A stretch of DNA of 6,374 nt from Candidatus Brevefilum sp. (GCA_007135845.1 SLIC01000162.1:1-6374), one strand, 5' to 3'; positions 1-6,280 are shown, counted from the first letter of the stretch. Notes: generated by a model from the sequence alone, not told the origin. Translations and numbers: made by a program.

Positions 1-293
1 GTACTGCAGCTCCCTACAGCAACCACCCACTTTGGTGAGGGCATTTGTGCGTAAATTTGCCATAAGCCTGCCTGTGCTTGCAGCGTCACCGGCCCAGTAA
101 CCAGCAAGACATCCGCATGACGGGGAGATGCTTTGACAATAATACCCAACCTTTCAATATCGTAGCGGGGGGTCAGCAGGTCCAGGATTTCAATATCACA
201 ACCGTTACAGCCGCCCGTATTATAATGCAGCACCCAGAGTGATCGTTTTTGAGCCCATTGATAGGTCTTTTCAATCAAATTTGCAATCTTCAA
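1..293 (-). CDS. NuoB/MbhJ-type 4Fe-4S subunit of a complex I-like / group 4 hydrogenase complex (partial, N-terminal 97 codons)
   Basis: This gene runs off the left edge; only its first 97 codons are present. The start is inferred to be TTG at 293, because GGAG (303-306) lies 9 nt upstream and no ATG or GTG fits the frame; the protein begins MKIANLIEKTYQW. Residues 26-33 read TGGCNGCD, giving Cys29 and Cys32, followed by EILDLLTPRYDIERLGI, then SPRHADVLLVTGPVT (about 56-70) and VAVGSC with Cys96. In the family these cysteines bind the 4Fe-4S cluster nearest the active site (N2 in complex I, proximal cluster in hydrogenases). CxGC is the form found in MbhJ, EchC and HycG, whereas NuoB of complex I has adjacent cysteines. 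The fourth ligand lies outside the window. It follows the A-like gene by 14 nt, its SD touching that gene's stop. It would be a cytoplasmic peripheral subunit. Hydrogenase versus other complex I-like oxidoreductase cannot be settled without the large subunit. Confidence 0.9.
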   Translation of the reverse strand, partial: MKIANLIEKTYQWAQKRSLWVLHYNTGGCNGCDIEILDLLTPRYDIERLGIIVKASPRHADVLLVTGPVTLQAQAGLWQIYAQMPSPKWVVAVGSCS

Positions 294-302
294 AGTCGCT
301 AA

Positions 303-309
303 CTCCTTT
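303..309 (-). promoter_or_regulatory. Shine-Dalgarno AAAGGAG deciding the TTG start of the NuoB/MbhJ-like gene
   Basis: On the minus strand AAAGGAG overlaps the TAA stop of the upstream gene (308-310), and its GGAG ends 9 nt before TTG 293. No ATG or GTG is in a suitable place in this frame, so TTG is the likely start. Confidence 0.65.
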
Positions 310-646
310 ACTTTCCTGGTTTCGTATGCGCCAAAACAAGCGCACTAATCGAAACACCCAACAGGTACAGCAATCCAATCCTGTGAAATCCCCAATTTAA
401 CGGCAGGGTTGCCAAAACCAATACTGCCACGTGGGCAATGCCGAATAGAAGCCCAAGCCTGAAAAATGTTTCATAAGACAGCCGCACTTCCGTCGGTGGG
501 AGGCGCTGACCGCCAGAGTAAGGCAAATGCTTATCGGGATGATCCAAACCCTTGGCAGCATGCCTTTGGAGAAAGCTGTACACAAAGAACAAAATCAATA
601 AAAAGATAATAAACGCAATTGGTGGGCTGAGAAGGATACTTGTCAT
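308..646 (-). CDS. NuoA/MbhI-like small membrane subunit
   Basis: This encodes a 112-residue protein from ATG at 646, which overlaps the stop of the upstream gene as ATGA (643-646). An in-frame ATG at 664 would give 118 residues; I prefer 646 for the coupled overlap, but either is possible. It shows one N-terminal membrane helix (about 8-27), a hydrophilic loop (28-58), then two hydrophobic helices (about 62-82 and 88-107), as in NuoA. The stretch from KHLPYSGG to the FFRLGLLFGIAHVAVLVLATLP segment resembles the NuoA-like proteins of Mbh-type complexes, in which the loop usually reads like YACGE before a helix containing HV-ALV-AT. In complex I this loop lies near the quinone cavity and helps join the redox and membrane arms. 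Here the loop cysteine and glutamate are replaced (YSGGQ). Its place directly before the NuoB-like gene matches nuoA-nuoB and mbhI-mbhJ order. Family assignment is by pattern and context only. Confidence 0.75.
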   Translation of the reverse strand: MTSILLSPPIAFIIFLLILFFVYSFLQRHAAKGLDHPDKHLPYSGGQRLPPTEVRLSYETFFRLGLLFGIAHVAVLVLATLPLNWGFHRIGLLYLLGVSISALVLAHTKPGK

Positions 647-2136
647 AGTGTCACCATCATCCATTGCATCACCTGGCTGACCAGGTTAACCCAGGGGCTG
701 GGGTAGATGCCAATCACAACTGTCAGCACAGCCATAATTTCGACGGGCACCAGCATCCATTTTGAAACCAATACCGGCTTGGTCTTGCCCTGAAATAACC
801 TGTCAGGATCTTCAGGCGGCTGGTATTGTTTGATGATCATCGGCAGGTAACCGCCCAAGCTTATCACTGAGCTGATAATAAACACAACCAGGCAGACCGC
901 AGCCAACACATCTGCCGTAAGTAGGGCGGCTGAAAAAACCAGCCATTTGCCGGTAAAACCTGCCAATAAAGGAATCCCAGCCAATCCTGCCAGGGCAATA
1001 CTTAAGGTATGTGCGATCACTGGCATGTGCTTGCCAACACCGCGCAGCCGTTCAATATTCTGCGTGCCGGCATAAAACCGGTAGATTCCCGCAGCAAGAA
1101 ATGCCAGGCATTTCATCACAGCAATGACCATGAAAAGAAACAGCCCTACACCAAAAACCTGGTCCATCTGGTAATAAAAACCCATCCCCAGCGCAAACAT
1201 CAAGTAACCCGTTTGGGCAATGGATGAATACGAGAGAAAATGCTTGAGCGATTCCTGGCGCAGCATGCGGACGGATCCAAGCAGCATGTTAAAACAGGCG
1301 AAGACCATTAAATAAGCCCCTAATTCCGCCTGGCTGATGCCCAACCGCAAGCAGACCACAGGCATGATAAATAACATGCTTTTGGACATGATCCCTGCCA
1401 GCAGACCGCTGATCGCGGCTGGTGCATTTCCGTACACATCCGGCACCCAGGTGTGCAAAGGCACAACCCCGGCTTTCAAACTAAAGCCCAGCAAAAAACA
1501 AGCTGCCCCAATGCGGACAAATTCATCTGGTGTTTCCACGGGTACGATTAAGTGCATGCTCCCGGTGCTGCGATAAACAAAGTAGATTCCCAGCATCATT
1601 GTCATCGTTCCCAAGCTGCTCATGATCAGGTATTTAAACCCAGCCCGGATGGAGGCTTGTTGTTTAAACCTGAAGGCAACCAGGGCACTGGCCGTGATCG
1701 TCGTTAGCTCGGTTAATAAGAACAGATTAAACAGGTTGTTGGAGGTGAACATACCCAGCAACCCGGCAAAGGTCAGTAAAACCAGTGGGTAATATACCAG
1801 GTATCGGGGGTCTCGAGCGAGGTATTCCCCTGAGAACAACGTGATCAGGATGCCAATCACCACCCCAATCAGCAAGATAAAAACCCCAACTGCGCTGGGA
1901 CGATACAGAATACCTCCCGGGTCAGAAATACCAAAAAACACCTCAGGCTGTTGGATGATATTGGGAAGATTCAGGTATTGCATCAGCAATATGCCCAGTG
2001 TGACCAGCAGGATTATGATGGTGATGACCGCCATCAGCCGGTTGCTCAACTGGAACATCCGGCCCAGCAGGTAAACCACAAAGGCACCAACAATCAGGAT
2101 AAAAATTGGTAATACGATTTCAAATGATCCGGTCAT
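643..2136 (-). CDS. NuoN/MrpD-like proton-translocating antiporter subunit
   Basis: This encodes a 497-residue polytopic membrane protein of the NuoL/M/N-MrpA/D family (proton-conducting membrane transporter). The start at ATG 2136 overlaps the previous stop as ATGA, and GGTGGA lies 8 nt upstream; an ATG at 2181 is in frame but has less support. All the usual buried charges can be seen: Glu143 in LLTELTTITA (TM5), Lys221 in GFSLKAGVVPLHTWVPD (TM7), Lys252 in IMSKSML (TM8), Lys342 in the later core helix VIAVMKC, and Lys397 in GFTGKWLVF (TM12). The segment ESLKHFLSYSSIAQTGY (295-311) matches the family's conserved DIKR-AYSS block. Lys at TM12 resembles NuoN and MrpD-like subunits, while the length is close to NuoM/N norms. 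It should act as one proton channel of the membrane arm, driven by the redox module encoded downstream. This is the best conserved of the three antiporter-like subunits here. NuoN versus MrpD naming is arbitrary. Confidence 0.92.
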   Translation of the reverse strand: MTGSFEIVLPIFILIVGAFVVYLLGRMFQLSNRLMAVITIIILLVTLGILLMQYLNLPNIIQQPEVFFGISDPGGILYRPSAVGVFILLIGVVIGILITLFSGEYLARDPRYLVYYPLVLLTFAGLLGMFTSNNLFNLFLLTELTTITASALVAFRFKQQASIRAGFKYLIMSSLGTMTMMLGIYFVYRSTGSMHLIVPVETPDEFVRIGAACFLLGFSLKAGVVPLHTWVPDVYGNAPAAISGLLAGIMSKSMLFIMPVVCLRLGISQAELGAYLMVFACFNMLLGSVRMLRQESLKHFLSYSSIAQTGYLMFALGMGFYYQMDQVFGVGLFLFMVIAVMKCLAFLAAGIYRFYAGTQNIERLRGVGKHMPVIAHTLSIALAGLAGIPLLAGFTGKWLVFSAALLTADVLAAVCLVVFIISSVISLGGYLPMIIKQYQPPEDPDRLFQGKTKPVLVSKWMLVPVEIMAVLTVVIGIYPSPWVNLVSQVMQWMMVTL

Positions 2137-3611
2137 AAGAATAATCCACCAAATATTTCGGCTAAGCCGCTGGTAGCCCAAGCTAACAAAGGTCCTGGCA
2201 GTAATCCTTCGATTACCAGGAAGACGGTCACTACAATGGTGGGTACCAGCAGCGAACGGGGAGACTTCTCCGGCAGGCTGTCAGGCTTTTTTGTACCAAA
2301 GAAAATCTTTCCAAAGAACCGCAAGGCATATACGAGGGTCAGCAACGATCCAATCAGGGTCAGTACCGTCAGCACAATCGAGACACCCGAATCAAATCCT
2401 CCCGAAAATATCAGCCACTCGCTGTTAAAGATACCCAACGGTGGCATCCCCGAGATGCCCAATACGCCAATAGCTGCACATGCCGTGAGTATGGGCAGCC
2501 GGTTGCCCAGCCCACCCACTTCGTCAATGTTTTGTCTCCGAGTCACCTCAAGGATGATGCCAACAACCATGAACAAAAGCCCTTTAACAATGGCATGGTA
2601 GACAACATGCATGATTGCACCCTGCATGCCGCGTAAGGTCAGGGTTCCCAGCCCAAACAAGATGTACCCCATCTGGCTGACTGAGCTGTAGGCGATAATT
2701 CGCTTGATCTCCCTTTCTGCCAGTGCCATTAATGCCCCATAGACCTCCGAAACTAACCCGGCAATCATCAACCAGATCGCAAAGGGCTGTAGCGTCTCAA
2801 TTGGGAATAGCGAGTAGGGAAAACGCATAACACCAAAGGCACCCATCGAAAGCATCGCCGCAGCCAGGATGATGGTCACTGGCATGGGTGCAACGGTATG
2901 GGCATCTGGCAGCCAGATATGCATTGGGAAGATGGCCATCTTGACACTGAAACCAATCATGAAGAAGATCGTCATAAAGACCTGCATGTTCAAAGGAAGT
3001 GTTCCCGCTTGCAGGATCAACTCAGACAGGCTGGCAGTCCCAAAACTAACATAGAGGAAGATCAGGCAAACCAATACCATCAGCGACCCGACATGCGTGA
3101 TGATAAAGTACTTAAGGGAAACCCTGAAGCGCTTTTCACCACTCCCCCATCCCACAATCAGCAGAACCGATGCCAATAACATCAATTCCCAAAAGATGTA
3201 GAATAGAAAGACGTCATCAGAAAGGGTCGTACCCGACATCCCCAGGCTGAAGAGCAATAACAAGGCATAATAATAATTACTGTTCTTATCACCCGTCTTC
3301 TCACCGAGTGAATAGATCATCGCTGTAAGTGTGACCACAACCTCGGTAATTAAGAAGGTGATCGAAAGCCAGCTTAAAGCCAGGCTAAAGGAGATGTTTA
3401 AATCGGGGATCCAGGGTAATGAAAAGTGGATGACACCTTCCCTGCGAAGTGCGGTCAATAACACGATCGGTATCACCAGGGCAAAACTTTCACTAACGAT
3501 GCCAACAATAGCTGCCTGTGTTTTGGTGGCGTTTTTCCAGAGCAATAATGCAATCACGCCAACCATGGGCAAAAGTGTAATACCCGATAATATGATTTCA
3601 TAGGGTCTCAT
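2133..3611 (-). CDS. NuoM/MrpD-like proton-translocating antiporter subunit
   Basis: This is a 492-residue polytopic antiporter-like subunit. The start ATG 3611 (protein MRPYEIIL) is chosen because GAGAGG lies 8 nt upstream and it avoids overlap with the preceding gene, whose stop lies 13 nt away; ATG 3635 is a weaker alternative. Family marks are Glu142 in FYIFWELMLLASV (TM5), Lys224 in FSVKMAIFPMHIWLPDAH (TM7), the block REIKRIIAYSSVSQMGY (300-316), the helix with His335, His339 and Lys343 (IMHVVYHAIVKGLLF), and Glu398 in GIFNSEWLIF at the TM12 position, where NuoM of complex I also has Glu. The TM8 stretch LAAAMLSMGAFGVMRF (249-264) carries Ser255 where NuoM has an essential Lys. It probably pumps a proton in concert with its neighbours. 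The stop overlaps the next gene's ATG (ATGA), suggesting translational coupling. NuoM-like is the closest description, though MbhH or MrpD would also fit. Confidence 0.93.
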   Translation of the reverse strand: MRPYEIILSGITLLPMVGVIALLLWKNATKTQAAIVGIVSESFALVIPIVLLTALRREGVIHFSLPWIPDLNISFSLALSWLSITFLITEVVVTLTAMIYSLGEKTGDKNSNYYYALLLLFSLGMSGTTLSDDVFLFYIFWELMLLASVLLIVGWGSGEKRFRVSLKYFIITHVGSLMVLVCLIFLYVSFGTASLSELILQAGTLPLNMQVFMTIFFMIGFSVKMAIFPMHIWLPDAHTVAPMPVTIILAAAMLSMGAFGVMRFPYSLFPIETLQPFAIWLMIAGLVSEVYGALMALAEREIKRIIAYSSVSQMGYILFGLGTLTLRGMQGAIMHVVYHAIVKGLLFMVVGIILEVTRRQNIDEVGGLGNRLPILTACAAIGVLGISGMPPLGIFNSEWLIFSGGFDSGVSIVLTVLTLIGSLLTLVYALRFFGKIFFGTKKPDSLPEKSPRSLLVPTIVVTVFLVIEGLLPGPLLAWATSGLAEIFGGLFL

Positions 3612-3624
3612 CACATTATCCTCT

Positions 3625-5223
3625 CTATAACACAAACAACATAATTAATATCACCACCAACAAAAATGGGATCCAGGCCAGGTCCCACCGTAGGGGTTTT
3701 CGCTCAAAATGCTGTTCATAAGTACGTAAGGAATCGAGTGCGTTGTTTATCAAACTGCCAGTCTTTTTTGAGCCCTCCACTTCAACCTTTTCTAAGGTGC
3801 CTTCAGAAATCGCCAGGATTTTATTACCAATTCCTGTAAATAGTTTTTCCAAACCGAGTTCCACATTTTCATATACCCAGTCAGCCACCCGACCTAGTAT
3901 CTCACTTAACTGAACAATGCTATCCGTCAGGATTCCAGATTCAAGCGTTCGGTTTATCACACCGGCGAATTTGACCAAAAAGCCTTCTCTTTGCCCATTT
4001 TTAAGGTCAACCTCAGCGCCAATTCTCTGAAGGGCTTTGAACAACACCGGCTGACGCTGTAATACGAGGTCCCAGGTGAAATCGAGTGCTGTTAAACCCA
4101 ACCAACCAATTGAAAAGGCAATCGGAAAGAAATCGATATTGATCGCGATAAAAGCAACATTCAGGATCACGGGAAAGAAAGTTGTTAAGCCTGTGAGAAA
4201 AGGTGACTTAGATTGTTCATCAAGGAGCATCAACCAGCGATGCAAGATCAAACCGACCATGTAATACAGTAAGAACCGCCCACCGCCGAAGGCAACAGCG
4301 GCAACCAAGAAACAGCCCATGATGCTGCCCATATGGACAAACCTGTCGAATTTGATCTCCTGCAAAGAGGTTAACATGATGGTCAGCACTGCCAGGACAA
4401 GGGCCGTATAGAAAGCAATATTCTGGAATATCAGGGCAGAGTTGATGATGGGTGTGATTCGGTAGAGTAAATAAAAACCAAGGGCAGGCATTAACAGCCC
4501 AGAAATCCAAAAAGTGATGCGTGGTGCCGATTGACACGCCCGCTCAAGCCAAACTCCAAACGGCCAAATGGCTAATTTAATCAACAGCGCCAGCAAGAAA
4601 CCAAGAAAAACCCACATGCGTGCATCGGGTCGCATTTCCGCGGCACCCGTGACCAATTGGGTGATATCCAATGTTCCGGTGAGGTGATTGGAAAGCAAAA
4701 TGGCAGCCAGGAGGCTTAAGTCGGCCAATCTCAGAATCTGGAAAATGATGATAAAGTCTTTTAATCCCGACTTGGTTTTAAATGTGCTCAAAACAGCCAA
4801 TGCTGCCAGCAAACCCACAATATCCAGAGCAATGTATCGGATCATGAATTGACCGCTGATAAATGAAATAAAACCAAACGAAAGAGATAAATGAACAAGC
4901 GACCATTGGTAAGATGTCATCTCTGTTTGATCATCTTTTGCATCCCACAAAACCATACTCCCCAAAACCACCAGGACAACCAGGTACAGGAGGATGGCTG
5001 TATGGGTAATGCTGAAGGTGATTGGTTCAGCTAAGAAGGTCAATGGTGTATTGATATCGACCTCACCCACGAATCCCAATACGAACAACCCTGCCATTAC
5101 CATTGCAATCCCAGCTAAGCAGAGCCGTTTCTGATCAATATCCTGCCTGACAAGACTGACGATCATCACCACGATCGGGATGATTAAGACCAGGATCATT
5201 GTAATTAAAGATATATCAAACAT
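3625..5223 (-). CDS. Divergent NuoL-like antiporter subunit with long C-terminal amphipathic segment and final membrane helix
   Basis: This is a 532-residue membrane protein that is a weak, eroded member of the NuoL/M/N family. The start is ATG 5223, with AGGTG 4 nt upstream. Its family relation rests on position (after the K-like gene, before M and N) and on remnants: Asp134 in YIALDIVGLLAAL at the TM5 Glu site, Lys216 in LLIKLAIWPFGVWLERA at the TM7 Lys/proline-break site (usual form FPFHTWLPDA), and LQEIKFDRFVHMGSIMG (287-303) at the usual KR-AYSS block. The TM8 HAATMV-type segment reads ISGLLMPALGF and the later HAFFKA-type helix reads LILHRWLML; the canonical GFPGF-type TM12 segment is not visible. 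After about residue 390 comes a roughly 110-residue hydrophilic, amphipathic stretch (about 395-508), then a last hydrophobic helix (about 513-532). That order mirrors the lateral helix and terminal TM of NuoL. It may serve more as a scaffold than as a pump; this is inference. Confidence 0.8.
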   Translation of the reverse strand: MFDISLITMILVLIIPIVVMIVSLVRQDIDQKRLCLAGIAMVMAGLFVLGFVGEVDINTPLTFLAEPITFSITHTAILLYLVVLVVLGSMVLWDAKDDQTEMTSYQWSLVHLSLSFGFISFISGQFMIRYIALDIVGLLAALAVLSTFKTKSGLKDFIIIFQILRLADLSLLAAILLSNHLTGTLDITQLVTGAAEMRPDARMWVFLGFLLALLIKLAIWPFGVWLERACQSAPRITFWISGLLMPALGFYLLYRITPIINSALIFQNIAFYTALVLAVLTIMLTSLQEIKFDRFVHMGSIMGCFLVAAVAFGGGRFLLYYMVGLILHRWLMLLDEQSKSPFLTGLTTFFPVILNVAFIAINIDFFPIAFSIGWLGLTALDFTWDLVLQRQPVLFKALQRIGAEVDLKNGQREGFLVKFAGVINRTLESGILTDSIVQLSEILGRVADWVYENVELGLEKLFTGIGNKILAISEGTLEKVEVEGSKKTGSLINNALDSLRTYEQHFERKPLRWDLAWIPFLLVVILIMLFVL

Positions 5224-5243
5224 CGTGCACCTGGAATAAAAGG

Positions 5244-5582
5244 CTACCCTTCTTCGATATCTATAGCAGGTTGTATGCTAAGCTCTTGATCTTTTTGTTT
5301 GTGTTTCGTGATTTGAATGATCATGGTCAGCGCTAAACCGATCACCACAGCCTCAATCACCAATGCAGAGATAATCATTGACTGAGCTAAAAACATGTCT
5401 TGCTTTTCCCATCCGGAAAAGATCAAACCCAAGCTGACGCTTTGCAGCATCAGTTTCAAGCCGACCAACTGCCGAATATAACTCCTGCGGAGAAAAAAGC
5501 ACAGCAGACCGGTGATAAAAACAACCAAAACACTAACATGGATAAACTCCTTCAACCACAGGGGGAGGTCAACCTCAAGCAT
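5244..5582 (-). CDS. NuoK/MrpC/MbhG-like small membrane subunit
   Basis: This is a 112-residue protein with three membrane helices (about 13-31, 35-55 and 67-90) and a charged C-terminal tail (KHKQKDQE, ending IDIEEG) predicted to be cytoplasmic. I chose ATG 5582, because GGAGG (5589-5593) sits 6 nt upstream; this overlaps the end of the MbhE-like gene by 8 nt. ATG at 5588 abuts the SD directly, and a longer 135-residue reading from 5651 would overlap the upstream gene by 77 nt; both are unlikely. The third helix, IISALVIEAVVIGLALTMI, matches the NuoK signature and carries Glu77 at the place of the NuoK TM3 glutamate. The second helix reads VGLKLMLQSVSL, so Lys43 stands where NuoK normally has the other buried glutamate (GLE). 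In complex I, NuoK forms part of the antiporter-like channel next to NuoJ and NuoN. MrpC and MbhG are homologues. Confidence 0.88.
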   Translation of the reverse strand: MLEVDLPLWLKEFIHVSVLVVFITGLLCFFLRRSYIRQLVGLKLMLQSVSLGLIFSGWEKQDMFLAQSMIISALVIEAVVIGLALTMIIQITKHKQKDQELSIQPAIDIEEG

Positions 5583-5805
5583 CTTCATCCTCCACCGGTA
5601 AGATCGCCGTGATCCCCAAAGCACCTGAGAAAACCAAAACCACCTGGACAACCAGGTCTAAACCTCGTTTTTCCCAAAGCCAGGCACGAAATCCTTCTTG
5701 TTCTACGTGATAAATGACATCACTATTTATCACCCGAAAGAGGATCCAACCAATTGATAACAAAATGATAATTGCAAGAATCGAGTAGATGGTGTTCTTA
5801 CGCAT
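5575..5805 (-). CDS. mbhE: MbhE-like small membrane subunit (part of the NuoJ/MrpA C-terminal module)
   Basis: This 76-residue protein has a hydrophobic N-terminal helix (about 7-25), a loop (26-46), then EKRGLDLVVQVVLVFSGALGITAIL (45-69, a second helix) and a short acidic tail, VEDEDA. The arrangement of RG-D followed by a helix ending in GxLGxxAxL is the pattern of MbhE of membrane-bound hydrogenases and of the MrpA C-terminal domain; MbhD and MbhE together correspond to NuoJ. ATG 5805 follows the previous stop by 2 nt, with a GAGG 10 nt upstream, inside the end of the previous gene. Its stop overlaps the K-like gene. The family assignment rests on a short motif plus the neighbours MbhD-like and K-like, so it is good but not certain. 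Confidence 0.78.
   Translation of the reverse strand: MRKNTIYSILAIIILLSIGWILFRVINSDVIYHVEQEGFRAWLWEKRGLDLVVQVVLVFSGALGITAILPVEDEDA
5589..5593 (-). promoter_or_regulatory. Shine-Dalgarno GGAGG deciding the start of the K-like gene
   Basis: GGAGG touches ATG 5588 but is 6 nt from the in-frame ATG 5582. Normal spacing therefore selects 5582 as the start. The site lies inside the 3' end of the MbhE-like gene, which suggests coupled translation. Confidence 0.7.
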
Positions 5806-5807
5806 CT

Positions 5808-6065
5808 TTAATCAACCTCATCCACAGCACTATCGGCAATGCTGGTGGCTATGATGAACAATACACTGATCAAACCAGCACCAACACTGAGCTCAAACGC
5901 TCCCGCAAACGGAGCACCAAAAATAAAAAAGATAATCGATAAAAAGACGCTGCCTAAACCAATGGCGGTGATGATCACAATCAACCGTCTGGCAATTAAA
6001 ACAATGATCGATGTCAGCAAAAAACTAATCGTTAATAAAAGTATTGCAAATGCAGCAGGTGACAC
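5808..6065 (-). CDS. mbhD: MbhD-like DUF4040 small membrane subunit, first gene of the operon
   Basis: This 85-residue protein has about three membrane helices (residues 3-24, 27-49 and 57-77). It begins at GTG 6065 with a strong GGAGG (6073-6077) 7 nt upstream; there is no in-frame ATG near. The segment GAPFAGAFELSVGAGLISVLF (50-70) matches the DUF4040 pattern GAPD-A-TE-VGAGL, with Glu58 in the membrane at the conserved position. In the family this domain occurs alone as MbhD and at the C-terminus of MrpA, where it pairs with MbhE and corresponds to part of NuoJ, lying next to NuoK in the membrane arm. The C-terminus is acidic (DSAVDEVD). It is the first gene after a 250-nt leader, so initiation here probably sets expression of the whole operon, although this is inferred from position only. 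Confidence 0.8.
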   Translation of the reverse strand: MSPAAFAILLLTISFLLTSIIVLIARRLIVIITAIGLGSVFLSIIFFIFGAPFAGAFELSVGAGLISVLFIIATSIADSAVDEVD

Positions 6066-6072
6066 GCGCTAG

Positions 6073-6077
6073 CCTCC
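6073..6077 (-). promoter_or_regulatory. Shine-Dalgarno GGAGG deciding the GTG start of the first gene
   Basis: GGAGG lies 7 nt upstream of GTG 6065 and fixes this uncommon start codon. It is the strongest ribosome binding site in the operon, along with the one at 5589-5593 for the K-like gene. Confidence 0.8.
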
Positions 6078-6156
6078 GTTCAATACACGGAACGATTTTA
6101 ATAATTATACCTATTACAGTCTTTCCGGTCGTTTTCTTAATACTTTTTAACAAATC

Positions 6157-6181
6157 CAGGCAGGCTCAATCAGCTTGCCTG
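6157..6181. repeat. Inverted repeat / hairpin in the leader
   Basis: CAGGCAGGCT (6157-6166) and AGCTTGCCTG (6172-6181) form a 10-bp stem with a 5-nt loop. As plus-strand RNA all ten pairs form with one G-U; as minus-strand (operon) RNA one pair is an A-C mismatch. Followed in the operon direction by a mixed GATTTGTTAAAAAG rather than by a clean T run, so it is not a standard intrinsic terminator, but it could pause RNA polymerase or shape the leader. Confidence 0.45.
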
Positions 6182-6280
6182 TATGTCTCATGGAGCACTT
6201 CACAGGAAGCGTTTCGCGACCTGGCTCTGTCAGAATGCTTCACACTCTTCGCTGTCAATAAAAACAGTGTTATATTTTGT

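Noticed and set aside
397..585. Minus-strand open frame of 62 residues inside the A-like gene.
   Set aside because: Alternate frame; the A-like reading has membrane helices, family pattern and proper spacing with both neighbours.
2236..2601. Plus-strand open frame of 121 residues opposite the M-like gene.
   Set aside because: It is a shadow of a highly conserved minus-strand gene, with low-complexity composition and no family motif.
4220..4537. Minus-strand open frame of 105 residues within the L-like gene.
   Set aside because: Alternate frame of a longer membrane protein gene with good start, spacing and hydrophobicity; rich in Cys, His and Trp as typical of out-of-frame readings.
5583..5651. 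N-terminal extension of the K-like protein (start at 5651).
   Set aside because: The added residues are rich in Arg and Trp, unlike the family, overlap the MbhE-like gene by 77 nt, and a GGAGG points to ATG 5582.
6104..6109. A second TATAAT on the operon strand, which would give a leader of about 30 nt.
   Set aside because: No acceptable -35 hexamer lies 16-18 nt upstream, and the region is AT-rich, so a chance match is likely. It remains a fallback if the distal promoter is not used.
6253..6258. Another TTGACA on the operon strand.
   Set aside because: The sequence 17 nt downstream (TTCTGA) is not a -10 element.
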